Program-made: the position numbers and the translations under genes
Assembly: GCA_028867785.1 (NCBI GenBank)
Contig: JAGWFS010000010.1
Coordinates: forward strand, 1-60,042
Direction: 5' to 3'
Source of the DNA: Nitrososphaerota archaeon
GTDB taxonomy: Archaea; Thermoproteota; Nitrososphaeria; Nitrososphaerales; Nitrosopumilaceae
DNA: 60,042 nt
The notes under the pieces: generated by a model
What the model saw: only the letters and a program-made list of their open reading frames with translations
Database searches by the model: none
Told to the model about the DNA's origin: nothing
In this document: piece after piece, positions 1 to 8,745 of the stretch
Position numbering within the stretch: the stretch's first letter is position 1
Layout: each line of letters opens with the position of its first letter

Positions 1-42
1 CATTTAAGTTGTCAAGGAGAAACAATTACAGTTGGTGCAATA

Positions 43-423
43 ATGGAAACTAAAAGAAAAACAATTCCAATCATTCAAGATGGATGCGGTTTTGAGGGAT
101 ATGATGCAGTGTCTCTCATGTCAGAGACTGCCAAGCTAAGAAAGATAATTACCAAAAGGGGCACGCTTGAGATCCTAATTCCTTTATGTTGTACCACAAG
201 ACCCGTGAGACATAAACAATTCAAAGATACGTTGAAAGGAATAAGCAGCAGGACTCTTGCCACGAGACTAAAGGAATTGGAGAAGAGCGGAGTATTGGAA
301 AGATTATCGTACAATGAGATTCCACCAAGAGTAGAATACAGGCTGACTAGCAAGGGACAGGAACTTGTAGAATCCATGATAAGCTTGCTGCAATGGATGA
401 AAAAATGGTCTAAATCAAGATAA
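43..423 (+). CDS. HxlR-like winged-helix transcriptional regulator
   Basis: A 126-aa protein resembling HxlR-type regulators. An N-terminal helix leads into a winged helix at about residues 45-115. The stretch FKDTLKGISSRTLATRLKEL fits the family's recognition-helix region, where HxlR proteins usually read 'GISxKxLTxRLKELE', and EYRLTSKGQELV is the typical wing and C-terminal helix. HxlR proteins bind DNA as dimers and often sense redox state or small electrophiles. Cysteines at the N-terminus (DGCGF) and in the first helix (PLCC) could serve that, but this is inference. The gene runs towards, and its 3' end overlaps, a decayed GNAT gene on the other strand. The target is unknown and the left neighbour lies outside the window. 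Confidence 0.8.
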   Translation: METKRKTIPIIQDGCGFEGYDAVSLMSETAKLRKIITKRGTLEILIPLCCTTRPVRHKQFKDTLKGISSRTLATRLKELEKSGVLERLSYNEIPPRVEYRLTSKGQELVESMISLLQWMKKWSKSR

Positions 424-711
424 AACAAAAAATGTCAAACCAGATAGTAATGTGCCATGGCTCTTGAGACTGTTCTCTTTCCATATCATGCCCTCGTTTG
501 CCATGTAGGGAAACGACTCTTTTTGCAGTTCGATTATTTTTGGAACGTCTTCCAAGGTGAGATTTCTTATGGTGACCTTGAGGCTGGCCTTTTGCATATA
601 GAGTTCACGATTATTGATCTTAAGGCTTTCATCGCATTTATCTACTTGTCAGCCGGCTCTTCTTGCTGTTCTGCAACCTTTTCATAAAAGGTGTCTGATT
701 TTTTCAGTCAT
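415..711 (-). pseudogene. Decayed GNAT-family N-acetyltransferase (frameshifted and truncated)
   Basis: Read on the minus strand from an ATG at 709-711, three pieces in different frames join into one N-terminal region typical of GNAT (RimI-like) acetyltransferases: MTEKIRHL, then FYEKVAEQQEEPADK, then a piece ending KVTIRNLTLEDVPKIIELQ. Frame changes fall near 684-688 (a short T run) and near 650, where one missing base creates an in-frame TAG. After the first beta-alpha unit the reading becomes unrelated residues and stops at 415, so the acetyl-CoA-binding motif is absent. The old start lies directly after the stop of the large exoprotein gene, suggesting a former operon. A 60-aa ORF (415-597) survives but is unlikely to be functional. 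That this is a remnant is seen in the sequence; the exact indels are inferred without a homologue alignment. Confidence 0.7.
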
Positions 712-712
712 T

Positions 713-3700
713 TCAATATGGAATCGATAGTCCCACGGCAGCCAGCTTGTCCAGTGAAATGCCTCCGAAAAGTTGCACCTCCACACCATTTGCATTATAC
801 TCTATTACTGACGGATTCTGAATGGGCCACCCCTCAAAATTGCCCGTATGGTTACTGCCTGCCCATCCCTTGTAACCGTTAATGATCATATCATGTGCAT
901 CCGGATATCCATCCACTTTCTCGCCGCGGATGTACCCAGTCCAATTACCATAGTTTGGATCATGCATCCAGTTTGAGTTGTAATCATATCGTATCATTAT
1001 CCCTTTGTCGTGCCAGAAATCGTGTACACGCATGGTATCTTGGATGGGTGATTCGGAATAAAAGAGATAGACGTACTTGTGCTGCGGTAAAAGCGGGCGC
1101 ATCACGGCCAGTTGCAGAGTATAGTTGGCTGGCAGTTTCGTTGGAAACCTTACGGCATAACCTGCAAGCAAGGATGCGTCGGTTTCATTGTGCACCTTGG
1201 CGTCATTGCCCCAGATAGTGTAAATCGTTCGTTCTTTGGAAAGCGGATTAGTGCTAGAATTTATGATATTGCGATATACTGGAATCCTAGGTCCAAATGA
1301 CGACTCCGCTGGACCGTGATTTGCCAGTGGCGGGTGTGCCCATCCTCTCTCAACCAACTTCTGGGCTGTTTCATGTGTCACACATGCAGGAGACCCGTCT
1401 TCTGCCTTGAGTACCAGCTGCAAACCTGCATTACATCTGATATCTCCTATTGACATCCCTGGTTTGATTTGTTTTAGAGGAGGTTGCAGAGCAGGTGCTT
1501 TATGCGAGTGTACCGTGCCTCCCCCACCAGTGGGACCCAGCCGTATTCCACCACCTCCAAAGTATACGGCAGGCGGGATGCTTACCTGAATGTGTCCGGT
1601 ATAGTTTTTCCCGCCTATCTTCTCACCCACAAGAACCGTGGCATGCGCCCCGGTGGGAGGGGCCATGGTGCCGGTCTCAACCTTCATGTAGAAAGGCTGC
1701 GAGTAGTTGAGTGTAAATGATGACGGCACAAGTTTGACTGAGAGCCACGACGGTAGTGGAACCGTGGTGTTGTTCTGTGACACTCCAAGTACTGTAAATG
1801 ATACTGGAAGTGATCCTGATGTGGAATCATATACCATGCCAAGCGACGACGGGGTTGTGTGGTTGATGTTGACGCCGGCAGCATCAAACTCGACTGGGCC
1901 TTTTCCGTCAAGTATGTCTACCTTCTCGCCGCCACCAAGTGGCATGTATGTCACCGAGCTGCCTTGCGTCGTGTTGGCGTATATGTGTCCCACCTTGACG
2001 CTGAGCACATTTATCTCAAACGGCTCTCCCGCGCCTGCCATCACAAGTTTTGATGGCGTTCCTTCTGGGGTTGCAACCACCTGCTGCGGCAGGAACTTGA
2101 CCCATGTGCCGTTTGGCAGATTTGTTGCGCCAAGACTGACGGTCCGGGTCACATCAGAGTAGACGGTAACAGGAAAGTCCTCATATCCTACAAACCCCAT
2201 GCAGTTTGTCCCCCCTCCATAACCGTTGATCATCGGTTCCTTTGAGCAGAACGTGAAGGGATGCAGGTTTGGAGGCCCGATTACTGCATACGATGACGGC
2301 CTGCCTGTCGAGTTTATTGTAACATTCAGGGCACCTACCTGCCGGCCGTTCTCATGCTCCGATGTGATAACGGTTGGTAATCGCAGGTTGCCCCCGGCAG
2401 GCGGCATCGGATTTCCCACGTCAAATATTGTCCCGTTGAGCAGGTTTGCTGCAACCCCCCTGCCTTCTATCTTGAGCGAGTTGGTTCCAGGTGCCGCTGC
2501 CGAGCCGGCGTAAACATACATTGTGAGGTTGTCAAGCTTGTAGTCATATGAAAAGATGGAATACTTGTCAAACCATGCCTCGATTCCCCGCGGGGCGTCA
2601 ATCCACAAGCTGATGTTGTGCAGTCTGTAGTTTGGAGAGCTTGGCCCCGCCTTTACTGTGAACTTGGCCCACCCTCCCTGGTTTAGGGCGGAGGAATCAT
2701 TTACTATCTTGAACTGGACCGGCGTCGTGGCTGAAAAATTTCCAAGATACTTGTTTTCTGATACCTGTACAGTCTGGTTGTTTGAATATATCGTATCTGT
2801 CTTGTTGTTTGGATTTAGAAGTGATGCCACAATGGTGTAGTTGCCAGCAGCCTGCGGGGACCAGTATATGACATTGTTTGGCGAGTATCCGCATGTGACA
2901 GTATAGTTTTCTTGTGACTGGAATGTAACATTGCCGTCCTTTATTGCCTGTATCTGATAGATTGTCTTGTAGCTCTTATTGTGCACTGCATGCATCTCCG
3001 TACTTGTAGCAACATCCCAGCCTGTCAGAATCGAGGAGCTTGGCATGCCGTCGACCATTGCCTCTGGCCTGTCAAGGATCACAGAACCTGTCTGTGGATC
3101 TTGGTTGATTGGACAGGGAAGACCTCTTTCCGTATAGCTTGTATCGTTGACGGATTCAAAGAAGAGGTTCTGGCCCGCACCAAATGATAGATACAGTCCC
3201 AAGCCTCCTTGTGAGATGTGGAATCCTCCTGCCTGGTATAGATCCTCAATTGTCCTTATCCTGCCAAGCGAGTCTGGTGTAATTTCACCAAGAAAGACAT
3301 GTTGTGCACCTGCCTTGTCGGTTCCAGACCATACAGCATATGCCGAATTGCCGTATGATGTTATCTGTGAATCAAGCTGTACTGCAAGCGGGGTGGTGGC
3401 ACCGCTTATCTCTTCTGGCATGCCAAATGTCTTGCCAACATCCGAGCTTCGCTCTACATAGATCGGTTCGGGCTGGAGTCCCAGCTCGTATACGGTCCAA
3501 AACTGGTACAACATGGAATCTGTGAGAACCGGAAAGATTCCGTCCATGTAGACATTATACGTTGATGACGTGGTGGAAAATGTCTTGCCCCAGTCATGAC
3601 TCTGCATCATGGTTATGGTACTGTTCTCAAAGACTGCATCATCATATGTGCGCTTGAGACCCTCTACAAGAACTGTATTTGAATTTGCTACAATTGCTAT

Positions 3701-4474
3701 CGGAAATACTCCGTCAAGGGATTCCAGGTGCACTGTGTCCCCAACTGTTCCATCATTGATCGGTCGTAAAAAAAGCATGGTCTTGCAGTTTCCCATTGGG
3801 TCAGGGCAGTTCTGCCGCGAGTTCCAGACAACATATGTAACTGAGTTTGACTGGGCAACTGACTGCTCGTTTGACTGCAGCAAGGAATCACTGAGTAGGA
3901 CCGGATCTCCAAAGGTGGCACCTCCGTCTGTGCTCTGTGATATCATTACAGACTGGGTCCTGTTTGGACCAAAGAGCCCTGTCCAGACCAGGTTGACATT
4001 GTTGCCATAAGAAGTGACCGCTCCAATTGTAAACTGGGTGGCGTTTCCAGTAATGACTGCTACAGGGTCCTGAAAGGTCGTTCCACTATCCGTGCTACGG
4101 AGCACCATGATTTTCGACTGGTTCTCCTGCTGGTCCCATACCACATAGACATTGTTGTCTGATGTTGAAATGTCTGGCTTGTCGATTCTTGTTGTGTTGG
4201 CAAGCAACATCGGGTTGCCAAATGTTTTTCCGCCGTCTGCGCTTTTTTCAAAGAAGAGTGACATTCCCTGGCCGGGATTCTGTACCGACCAGATAAAGTA
4301 TATGTTGTTTCCCGACGAGGCCGTCTTATGATCCCGTAAGGATGGGGTTTGTGCAATAGGACCTATTGGCCTCATAGGCCCCCCCATAACCTGGGCAAAG
4401 ATTTGAGACGGAAGAAACAAGGAGCAAACAAGAAGAAATAACGAGGCTGCAACCATGATGAGATATGTTTTCAA
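713..4474 (-). CDS. Very large secreted Asp-box (BNR, sialidase-like) protein
   Basis: A 1253-aa exported protein. It starts with a classic signal peptide (charged start, hydrophobic core, cleavage near SQIFAQ, residues 1-28). The first ~400 residues carry at least five Asp-box motifs of the form SxDxGxTF (for example residues 78-85, 127-134 and 181-188, then SHDWGKTF and SSDVGKTF). Asp-boxes mark beta-propeller folds of the sialidase/BNR type. The middle is rich in Asn-X-Ser/Thr and looks like stacked Ig-like beta domains. Near residue 1040 is a Cys-pair segment (IRCNAGLQLVLKAEDGSPAC) of a kind I associate with thaumarchaeal exported proteins. The C-terminal ~150 residues are rich in Trp, Tyr and His. 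No catalytic sialidase residues could be assigned, so binding or adhesion is as likely as hydrolysis. The gene is followed directly by the GNAT remnant. Confidence 0.75.
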   Translation of the reverse strand: MKTYLIMVAASLFLLVCSLFLPSQIFAQVMGGPMRPIGPIAQTPSLRDHKTASSGNNIYFIWSVQNPGQGMSLFFEKSADGGKTFGNPMLLANTTRIDKPDISTSDNNVYVVWDQQENQSKIMVLRSTDSGTTFQDPVAVITGNATQFTIGAVTSYGNNVNLVWTGLFGPNRTQSVMISQSTDGGATFGDPVLLSDSLLQSNEQSVAQSNSVTYVVWNSRQNCPDPMGNCKTMLFLRPINDGTVGDTVHLESLDGVFPIAIVANSNTVLVEGLKRTYDDAVFENSTITMMQSHDWGKTFSTTSSTYNVYMDGIFPVLTDSMLYQFWTVYELGLQPEPIYVERSSDVGKTFGMPEEISGATTPLAVQLDSQITSYGNSAYAVWSGTDKAGAQHVFLGEITPDSLGRIRTIEDLYQAGGFHISQGGLGLYLSFGAGQNLFFESVNDTSYTERGLPCPINQDPQTGSVILDRPEAMVDGMPSSSILTGWDVATSTEMHAVHNKSYKTIYQIQAIKDGNVTFQSQENYTVTCGYSPNNVIYWSPQAAGNYTIVASLLNPNNKTDTIYSNNQTVQVSENKYLGNFSATTPVQFKIVNDSSALNQGGWAKFTVKAGPSSPNYRLHNISLWIDAPRGIEAWFDKYSIFSYDYKLDNLTMYVYAGSAAAPGTNSLKIEGRGVAANLLNGTIFDVGNPMPPAGGNLRLPTVITSEHENGRQVGALNVTINSTGRPSSYAVIGPPNLHPFTFCSKEPMINGYGGGTNCMGFVGYEDFPVTVYSDVTRTVSLGATNLPNGTWVKFLPQQVVATPEGTPSKLVMAGAGEPFEINVLSVKVGHIYANTTQGSSVTYMPLGGGEKVDILDGKGPVEFDAAGVNINHTTPSSLGMVYDSTSGSLPVSFTVLGVSQNNTTVPLPSWLSVKLVPSSFTLNYSQPFYMKVETGTMAPPTGAHATVLVGEKIGGKNYTGHIQVSIPPAVYFGGGGIRLGPTGGGGTVHSHKAPALQPPLKQIKPGMSIGDIRCNAGLQLVLKAEDGSPACVTHETAQKLVERGWAHPPLANHGPAESSFGPRIPVYRNIINSSTNPLSKERTIYTIWGNDAKVHNETDASLLAGYAVRFPTKLPANYTLQLAVMRPLLPQHKYVYLFYSESPIQDTMRVHDFWHDKGIMIRYDYNSNWMHDPNYGNWTGYIRGEKVDGYPDAHDMIINGYKGWAGSNHTGNFEGWPIQNPSVIEYNANGVEVQLFGGISLDKLAAVGLSIPY

Positions 4475-4624
4475 AGGACTTGATCAAGCTCTTCCACTAT
4501 TGATTAAAAAACTTGACGTATCTTTGTTCTAAATTCCAAACCAGTGATCTTCAAGTCATAAACAATCCCAATAACAAGTGAGGATTTTGAGAATTTTGGA
4601 CAGATAGACATGGTTTTGGATTGT

Positions 4625-4652
4625 GTTTGATGAAAGCAGGATTTCATCAAAC
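4625..4652. promoter_or_regulatory. 28-bp dyad, 11-bp perfect arms, upstream of the PEF-CTERM gene
   Basis: GTTTGATGAAA (4625-4635) and TTTCATCAAAC (4642-4652) are exact reverse complements separated by 6 nt. The dyad ends where a TATA-like stretch (gttttaag, about 4653-4660) begins, roughly 25 nt before the ATG at 4682. This is the position expected for a regulator acting next to BRE/TATA. It lies in the 207-nt gap between divergent exoprotein genes (4475-4681). A transcribed hairpin is the alternative. Confidence 0.6.
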
Positions 4653-4681
4653 GTTTTAAGTCATCTTGGATTAGTTATTGC

Positions 4682-5245
4682 ATGAAATATGTTGTAGCCA
4701 TGATTATCACAGTATTATCTGTAGGAGCTACCTTGCCGTCTTTTGCGCAGCTATACTATAATGATCAATCCTCATCAACATCAAGCAGTGCACCACAAAA
4801 CCAGGTAAAACTAACAGACAAAGGAGACCTGATGGTTGGTTTCTATACCGACCCTCAGAGTCCCACCACCTCAAGTCAGACCAGCTTTCAGATCAGCTTT
4901 GCAAACAAGGGTGACGCTGGAATTGTGATACCAAACGTAAGCTATACGATATCTGTAACAAGGGGCGATTCCCCAGTATTTCAAAGTCCGGTCTTGCAAA
5001 GCCCACAGGGCACCGCCAGCGTACAATACCAATTCCTGGAGCCTGGAAGTTATGCGGTAACCGTGTATGTTTCCGGCATGAACTCCAAACAGATTCCACA
5101 AGAGGCCGCAACATTTGCAGTTGATGTCAGCGGTTCATCAACATCTGCGGTACCAGAGTTTCCAAGTCCCGTCATAATCTTCGGGGTTGCTACTGCATCT
5201 GTGGTAGCTGCCATCTCCGCAGCCTCAAGAAAGTTAACGATCTAG
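4682..5245 (+). CDS. Exported protein with PEF-CTERM sorting tail
   Basis: A 187-aa secreted protein. A signal peptide (residues 1-22, cleavage around SFAQ) is followed by a Ser/Thr/Gln-rich stretch, a predicted beta-sandwich domain (residues ~40-150) resembling CARDB/Ig-like modules, and a tripartite C-terminus: PEFPSPV at residues 158-164, a hydrophobic segment, and a basic end (SRKLTI). This matches the PEF/PEFG-CTERM class of archaeosortase substrates, which are cut and anchored at the cell surface. No archaeosortase gene is in the window. The ATG follows a TATA-like element by about 25 nt. The gene converges on copA with a 12-nt overlap. Function beyond surface location is unknown. Confidence 0.75.
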   Translation: MKYVVAMIITVLSVGATLPSFAQLYYNDQSSSTSSSAPQNQVKLTDKGDLMVGFYTDPQSPTTSSQTSFQISFANKGDAGIVIPNVSYTISVTRGDSPVFQSPVLQSPQGTASVQYQFLEPGSYAVTVYVSGMNSKQIPQEAATFAVDVSGSSTSAVPEFPSPVIIFGVATASVVAAISAASRKLTI

Positions 5246-7702
5246 CTTTTTTCTCTTTGGCGTCCATCTTTTCATTGCAAGCGAGCTCATGGTGACAGAG
5301 ACAGAGCTTGCAGCCATCGCAACTCCGGCAAGCGCGGGATACAACAACCCCATTGCAGCTATTGGTATGAGGACGGCATTGTACATGAAGGCATATGCCA
5401 GATTCTGCCTCATCTTTCCTACAGTCTTTTTTGCAATTTCTATTGCCGTGACAACATCGTAAACATTGTCCCTGACAAGTATTACTTTGCCTGCTTCTAT
5501 TGCAATGTCTGTTCCTGAACCGATAGCGATTCCTACGTCCGAAGCAGTAAGAGCTGGGGCATCGTTTATTCCATCACCTATCATTGTGATTTTGTTGCCT
5601 TTGCTCTGAATCTCTCTTACCACGTCTACTTTTCCTGCAGGCAATACGTCTGCAAATATCCTGTCTATGCCAACCATTTGCGCAATCTTTCTTGCAGTCT
5701 TTTCATTGTCTCCTGTGAGCATCACGGATTCTATCCCCATCGACTTTAAAACCAAGACAGACTCTCTTGCTCCCTGCTTTGGAGTGTCAAGCAATCCTAT
5801 CAACCCAAGAACTGCATTATCCACGGAAACTATCACTACAGTCTTTCCTTCTTCCTGAAGTTTGTCGATTGCCTGCTTTGAAGACGAAATATCCATGTTC
5901 TGGTCTTTCATGAATGCGGGACTGCCTACCTTCAGATTCAAATTGTTATAGGTTGCCATGACTCCAAGTCCTGGGATTGCTTCAAAGTATGATACGTCGC
6001 CTGTCTTCACTTTGTGATTTTGCGCATGTGCAACAATTGCCCTAGCAAGGGGGTGTTCTGAGCCTTTCTCAGCAATTGCGGCAAGAGCCAGTGTTGAGAT
6101 TTCATTTTCATTGGAATCAGTGGAAGAAATTGCAGCCAATTCTTTTATCTCTATTACATCGGTGACCTGCGGTTTTCCCTCTGTTAATGTGCCTGTCTTG
6201 TCAAATATTGCAACCGATATCTTGTTGAGCATCTCCATTGCCTCTCCTCCCCTGAATATCACGCCATTTGATGCACCCTTGCTCATTCCGACCATGATTG
6301 CAGTCGGGGTTGCAAGACCAAGGGCACACGGGCATGCAACGACAAGAACAGCCACTGCTGGAATTATTGCAGCACCAGCAGCATACTGCGCCGTTGCAAA
6401 ATACCACGCAAGAAAAGTTGCAAGTGCAACGATCATGACTGCATATGCAAAATATCCTGCAATCCTGTCCACCAGTTTCTGTAGGACCGGTTTTCTTCCC
6501 ATTGCTTCTTCGACTAGTTTTACTACCTGTGAAAGGAACGAGTCAGAGCCAATTTTTGTTGCCTTTGCAAGAATCATGCCTTCCCTGTTAATTGTTCCGC
6601 CTATGACGCCGTCTCCAACTTTTTTTGTGACGGGCATGGACTCACCGGTTATCATGGATTCGTCTACTGTTGATGTTCCAAGAATGATGCTCGAGTCAAC
6701 TGCAATTTTCTCTCCCGGCCTGACCACAAGAATATCTCCGGGTTGTATGGATTCAACGGACATCTCTGCCTCCTCGCCGTTTTCCTTTCTTATTCTTGCA
6801 GTCTTGGGCTGCAATTCTAGCATTTTTCGAATTATGGAACTTGTCCTGCCCTTGGTCTTCAGTTCCATCCATTTCCCAAGAATTATGAATGTAATCACTA
6901 CGGCTGCTGCGTCATAGTATACTGCATGCCAGTTGGGAGTAGGAAACGTGTTAAACGCACTGAAGACATATGCTGCTGTAGTGCCAAGCACTACAAGTGT
7001 GTCCATGTTAGCGGATCTCATCCTTGCGATTCGGAAAGCTCCTGTGTAGAATCTGCTTCCTGGAACAAACTGGACTATTGATGCGAATGCAAACATGGAA
7101 TATGCGGCAAGACTTGTGCCTGCAAGAGGCAAAGATCCAAACACTTCTGGATAGCTAAACAAGATCACAGGAACAGTGAAAACTACCCCAACTATGAACA
7201 GGCGTCTGAGCTTTCTTGATTCAGTGTCCTGCGCCGATACCCCGAGATCCTCGCTCAGTATTTCATATCCGGATTCCGTTATCTTTTTTCGTATGTCAGC
7301 AAGTGACAGTAGTGCAGAATTGTATTCTATGCTAGCTTGCGAGTTTCCATAGTTGACTGATACGGATTTTATCCCATCTATTCGGAGTCTTTTCTCGAGC
7401 CTTTCTGCATCTGTAGAATCAGAGACTCCGCCAAGCTTTAGAATTAATTTTTCATAAACTACCTTGTAACCTGTCTTCTCTATTGCCTTTTCAATTGATT
7501 CAAGTTTCACTTTTGCCTGATCAAACTCCAGGGTTGCCTTTTCGGTTGCAAGATTGACCTCTATCTTGTTTACACCCGGCACCTCTGAGACAGATCTCTG
7601 GATGGAGTTGACACATCCGGCACAGTGCATGCCTCCTATTTTCAGCACGGTGCGCTTTGTATTTTCTTGCTTGGAAACCTCGACAGTCAATTGATATAAC
7701 AT
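5234..7702 (-). CDS. copA: Copper-translocating P1B-type ATPase
   Basis: An 822-aa P1B-type ATPase that would export Cu(I) from the cytoplasm. Domains in order: an N-terminal HMA domain with GMHCAGC (residues 24-30); a second HMA-like fold (~86-152) that lacks the CxxC pair; a membrane domain; the actuator motif TGES (352-355); the CPC metal-site motif in the sixth membrane helix (ACPCA, Cys457/Cys459); the phosphorylation motif DKTGT (Asp501); the nucleotide-domain motif GSEHPLA; the hinge [12 protein letters not shown]; and a final pair of helices with the P1B Met-Ser signature. Length is normal for CopA. It is divergent from an HTH-TRASH regulator with a 16-bp palindrome in between, the usual arrangement for copper-controlled export in archaea. 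Cu(I) specificity is inferred from the CPC motif and the neighbour. Confidence 0.95.
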   Translation of the reverse strand: MLYQLTVEVSKQENTKRTVLKIGGMHCAGCVNSIQRSVSEVPGVNKIEVNLATEKATLEFDQAKVKLESIEKAIEKTGYKVVYEKLILKLGGVSDSTDAERLEKRLRIDGIKSVSVNYGNSQASIEYNSALLSLADIRKKITESGYEILSEDLGVSAQDTESRKLRRLFIVGVVFTVPVILFSYPEVFGSLPLAGTSLAAYSMFAFASIVQFVPGSRFYTGAFRIARMRSANMDTLVVLGTTAAYVFSAFNTFPTPNWHAVYYDAAAVVITFIILGKWMELKTKGRTSSIIRKMLELQPKTARIRKENGEEAEMSVESIQPGDILVVRPGEKIAVDSSIILGTSTVDESMITGESMPVTKKVGDGVIGGTINREGMILAKATKIGSDSFLSQVVKLVEEAMGRKPVLQKLVDRIAGYFAYAVMIVALATFLAWYFATAQYAAGAAIIPAVAVLVVACPCALGLATPTAIMVGMSKGASNGVIFRGGEAMEMLNKISVAIFDKTGTLTEGKPQVTDVIEIKELAAISSTDSNENEISTLALAAIAEKGSEHPLARAIVAHAQNHKVKTGDVSYFEAIPGLGVMATYNNLNLKVGSPAFMKDQNMDISSSKQAIDKLQEEGKTVVIVSVDNAVLGLIGLLDTPKQGARESVLVLKSMGIESVMLTGDNEKTARKIAQMVGIDRIFADVLPAGKVDVVREIQSKGNKITMIGDGINDAPALTASDVGIAIGSGTDIAIEAGKVILVRDNVYDVVTAIEIAKKTVGKMRQNLAYAFMYNAVLIPIAAMGLLYPALAGVAMAASSVSVTMSSLAMKRWTPKRKKLDR

Positions 7703-7729
7703 ACAACTGACATTTACTTAACTATGGGA

Positions 7730-7745
7730 CTTTACAATTGTAAAG
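7730..7745. promoter_or_regulatory. 16-bp perfect palindrome between copA and its regulator
   Basis: CTTTACAATTGTAAAG is its own reverse complement. It sits in the 79-nt gap between the copA start (7702) and the preferred regulator start (7782), just upstream of the regulator's TATA-like box. It is the obvious candidate operator for the HTH-TRASH protein acting on both promoters. Binding is inferred. Confidence 0.65.
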
Positions 7746-7752
7746 CGTACAA

Positions 7753-7759
7753 GATATAC
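7753..7759 (+). promoter_or_regulatory. TATA-like box of the HTH-TRASH regulator
   Basis: GATATAC is centred at about 7756, 26 nt before ATG 7782. This spacing fits a leaderless archaeal transcript and argues against the upstream ATG at 7764, which would lie only about 8 nt from the box. Confidence 0.5.
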
Positions 7760-7781
7760 ATGCATGAGATGCAATCCAATC

Positions 7782-8219
7782 ATGCCGTTTAGATTGGATG
7801 ATACAGACATTGCCGTATTGGAATCCCTGATAAAAGACGGAAGAAAATCCTTCAGGCAGATCTCACGAGAGATAGGTACAAGCACCCCTACTGTGAAGCA
7901 GAGATACGAGAGGCTGGTCAATATGGGCCTGATCAAGGCTGTAATGCCAATAGTGGACATTGGTATGATTGAGAACAAGGAAAGCAAAAAGCTTGATCAA
8001 ATAAGGCATGAAACAATCAAGCATCACAACGTCAGGATAAGCAAGAACATGATGATAAAGATGGTTTGTGATTACTGCAAGGGGCCAGTACATGAAAGGC
8101 CCCATATGTTGAAATTTGCAAACCTTGAAAGATTCTTCTGCTGTACATCATGCAAGTCACTCTATAAAGAAAAATACAAAGGAAGAATTGACTCGCTTGC
8201 AAGCCGAAACAATCTCTGA
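7782..8219 (+). CDS. Lrp/AsnC-type HTH regulator with C-terminal TRASH metal domain
   Basis: A 145-aa protein counted from the ATG at 7782 (151 aa from 7764). The N-terminal half is an Lrp-like winged helix (RLDDTDIAVLESL, then SFRQISREIGTSTPTVKQRY). The C-terminal ~45 residues form a TRASH domain with CDYC and FFCCTSC (Cys102, 105, 126, 127 and 130 in the longer numbering), a treble-clef-like fold that binds heavy-metal ions. This architecture matches archaeal copper regulators such as CopT/CopR beside copA. It probably senses Cu(I) and controls copA and itself through the palindrome at 7730-7745. The later start is chosen because of TATA spacing and because RLDDTDI normally lies next to the N-terminus in this family. 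Confidence 0.85.
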   Translation: MPFRLDDTDIAVLESLIKDGRKSFRQISREIGTSTPTVKQRYERLVNMGLIKAVMPIVDIGMIENKESKKLDQIRHETIKHHNVRISKNMMIKMVCDYCKGPVHERPHMLKFANLERFFCCTSCKSLYKEKYKGRIDSLASRNNL

Positions 8220-8405
8220 GTCTTGGTCAATGTACAGATAAATTTCGATGGATAAATACCGATAAATCAGTTGCAATTTGGTTCTGTATCGTTCGCGGGA
8301 CACAGTTCAACCTGTTTTCCGTCTGGACATGGAAGGACATGTCCCAAAAGAACAGAATACTGATGTTAAAGAAGATGAAATATCCTCATTCATTAGAAAT
8401 GGTTG

Positions 8406-8678
8406 AAAGCAAGTGTCAAAGTGATAACCTCAGTCATGCAACTTTATTTCACAGGAGAATCGAGAAAAGAACACAGTTCTTAATTACAAGGCGTTAATGT
8501 AGAACATAGTACAGTTTACGGTTGGATCAAAAGATACACTGCTTTGATGGAAAAGTATCTTGAAAACATAACTCCACAGGTAGGTGATACGTGGCGTGCT
8601 GATGGGGTATGGGTAAAAGTAAAAGGCAATAACAGATGGGTTACACCAATACAGAACGCCAGTAAGGGAACAGTATAA
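8406..8678 (+). pseudogene. DDE transposase remnant (IS6-like)
   Basis: Two conserved transposase segments survive in one frame. KVITSVMQLYFTGES (about 8418-8462) is followed by an in-frame TAA near 8481. The second (about 8487-8678) includes LQGVNVEHSTVYGWIKRY and GDTWRADGVWVKVKG. In IS6/IS240-like DDE transposases the latter motif normally reads WRADEVWVKVKG and holds the first catalytic Asp. The rest of the catalytic core is missing, and a further in-frame TAG lies upstream at 8394. The whole gap 8220-8745 (526 nt) holds no intact gene and is best read as the scar of this element. No terminal inverted repeats could be paired by eye. The identification rests on motif memory, not a search. 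Confidence 0.7.
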
Positions 8679-8745
8679 TATCCTATATCCCAGGGGGGAG
8701 GATATGTTTTTTTAGTACCAACAGTGATTCCAGCTAGAAAGAGCA

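Noticed and set aside
6111-6917. 268-aa ORF on the plus strand
   Set aside because: It lies entirely inside copA in antisense; its sequence is Ile/Ser/Thr/Pro-rich in the way antisense shadows are, with no motif.
7764-7781. Upstream ATG as start of the HTH-TRASH regulator
   Set aside because: It is only about 8 nt from the TATA-like box; the ATG at 7782 fits both spacing and the family N-terminus.
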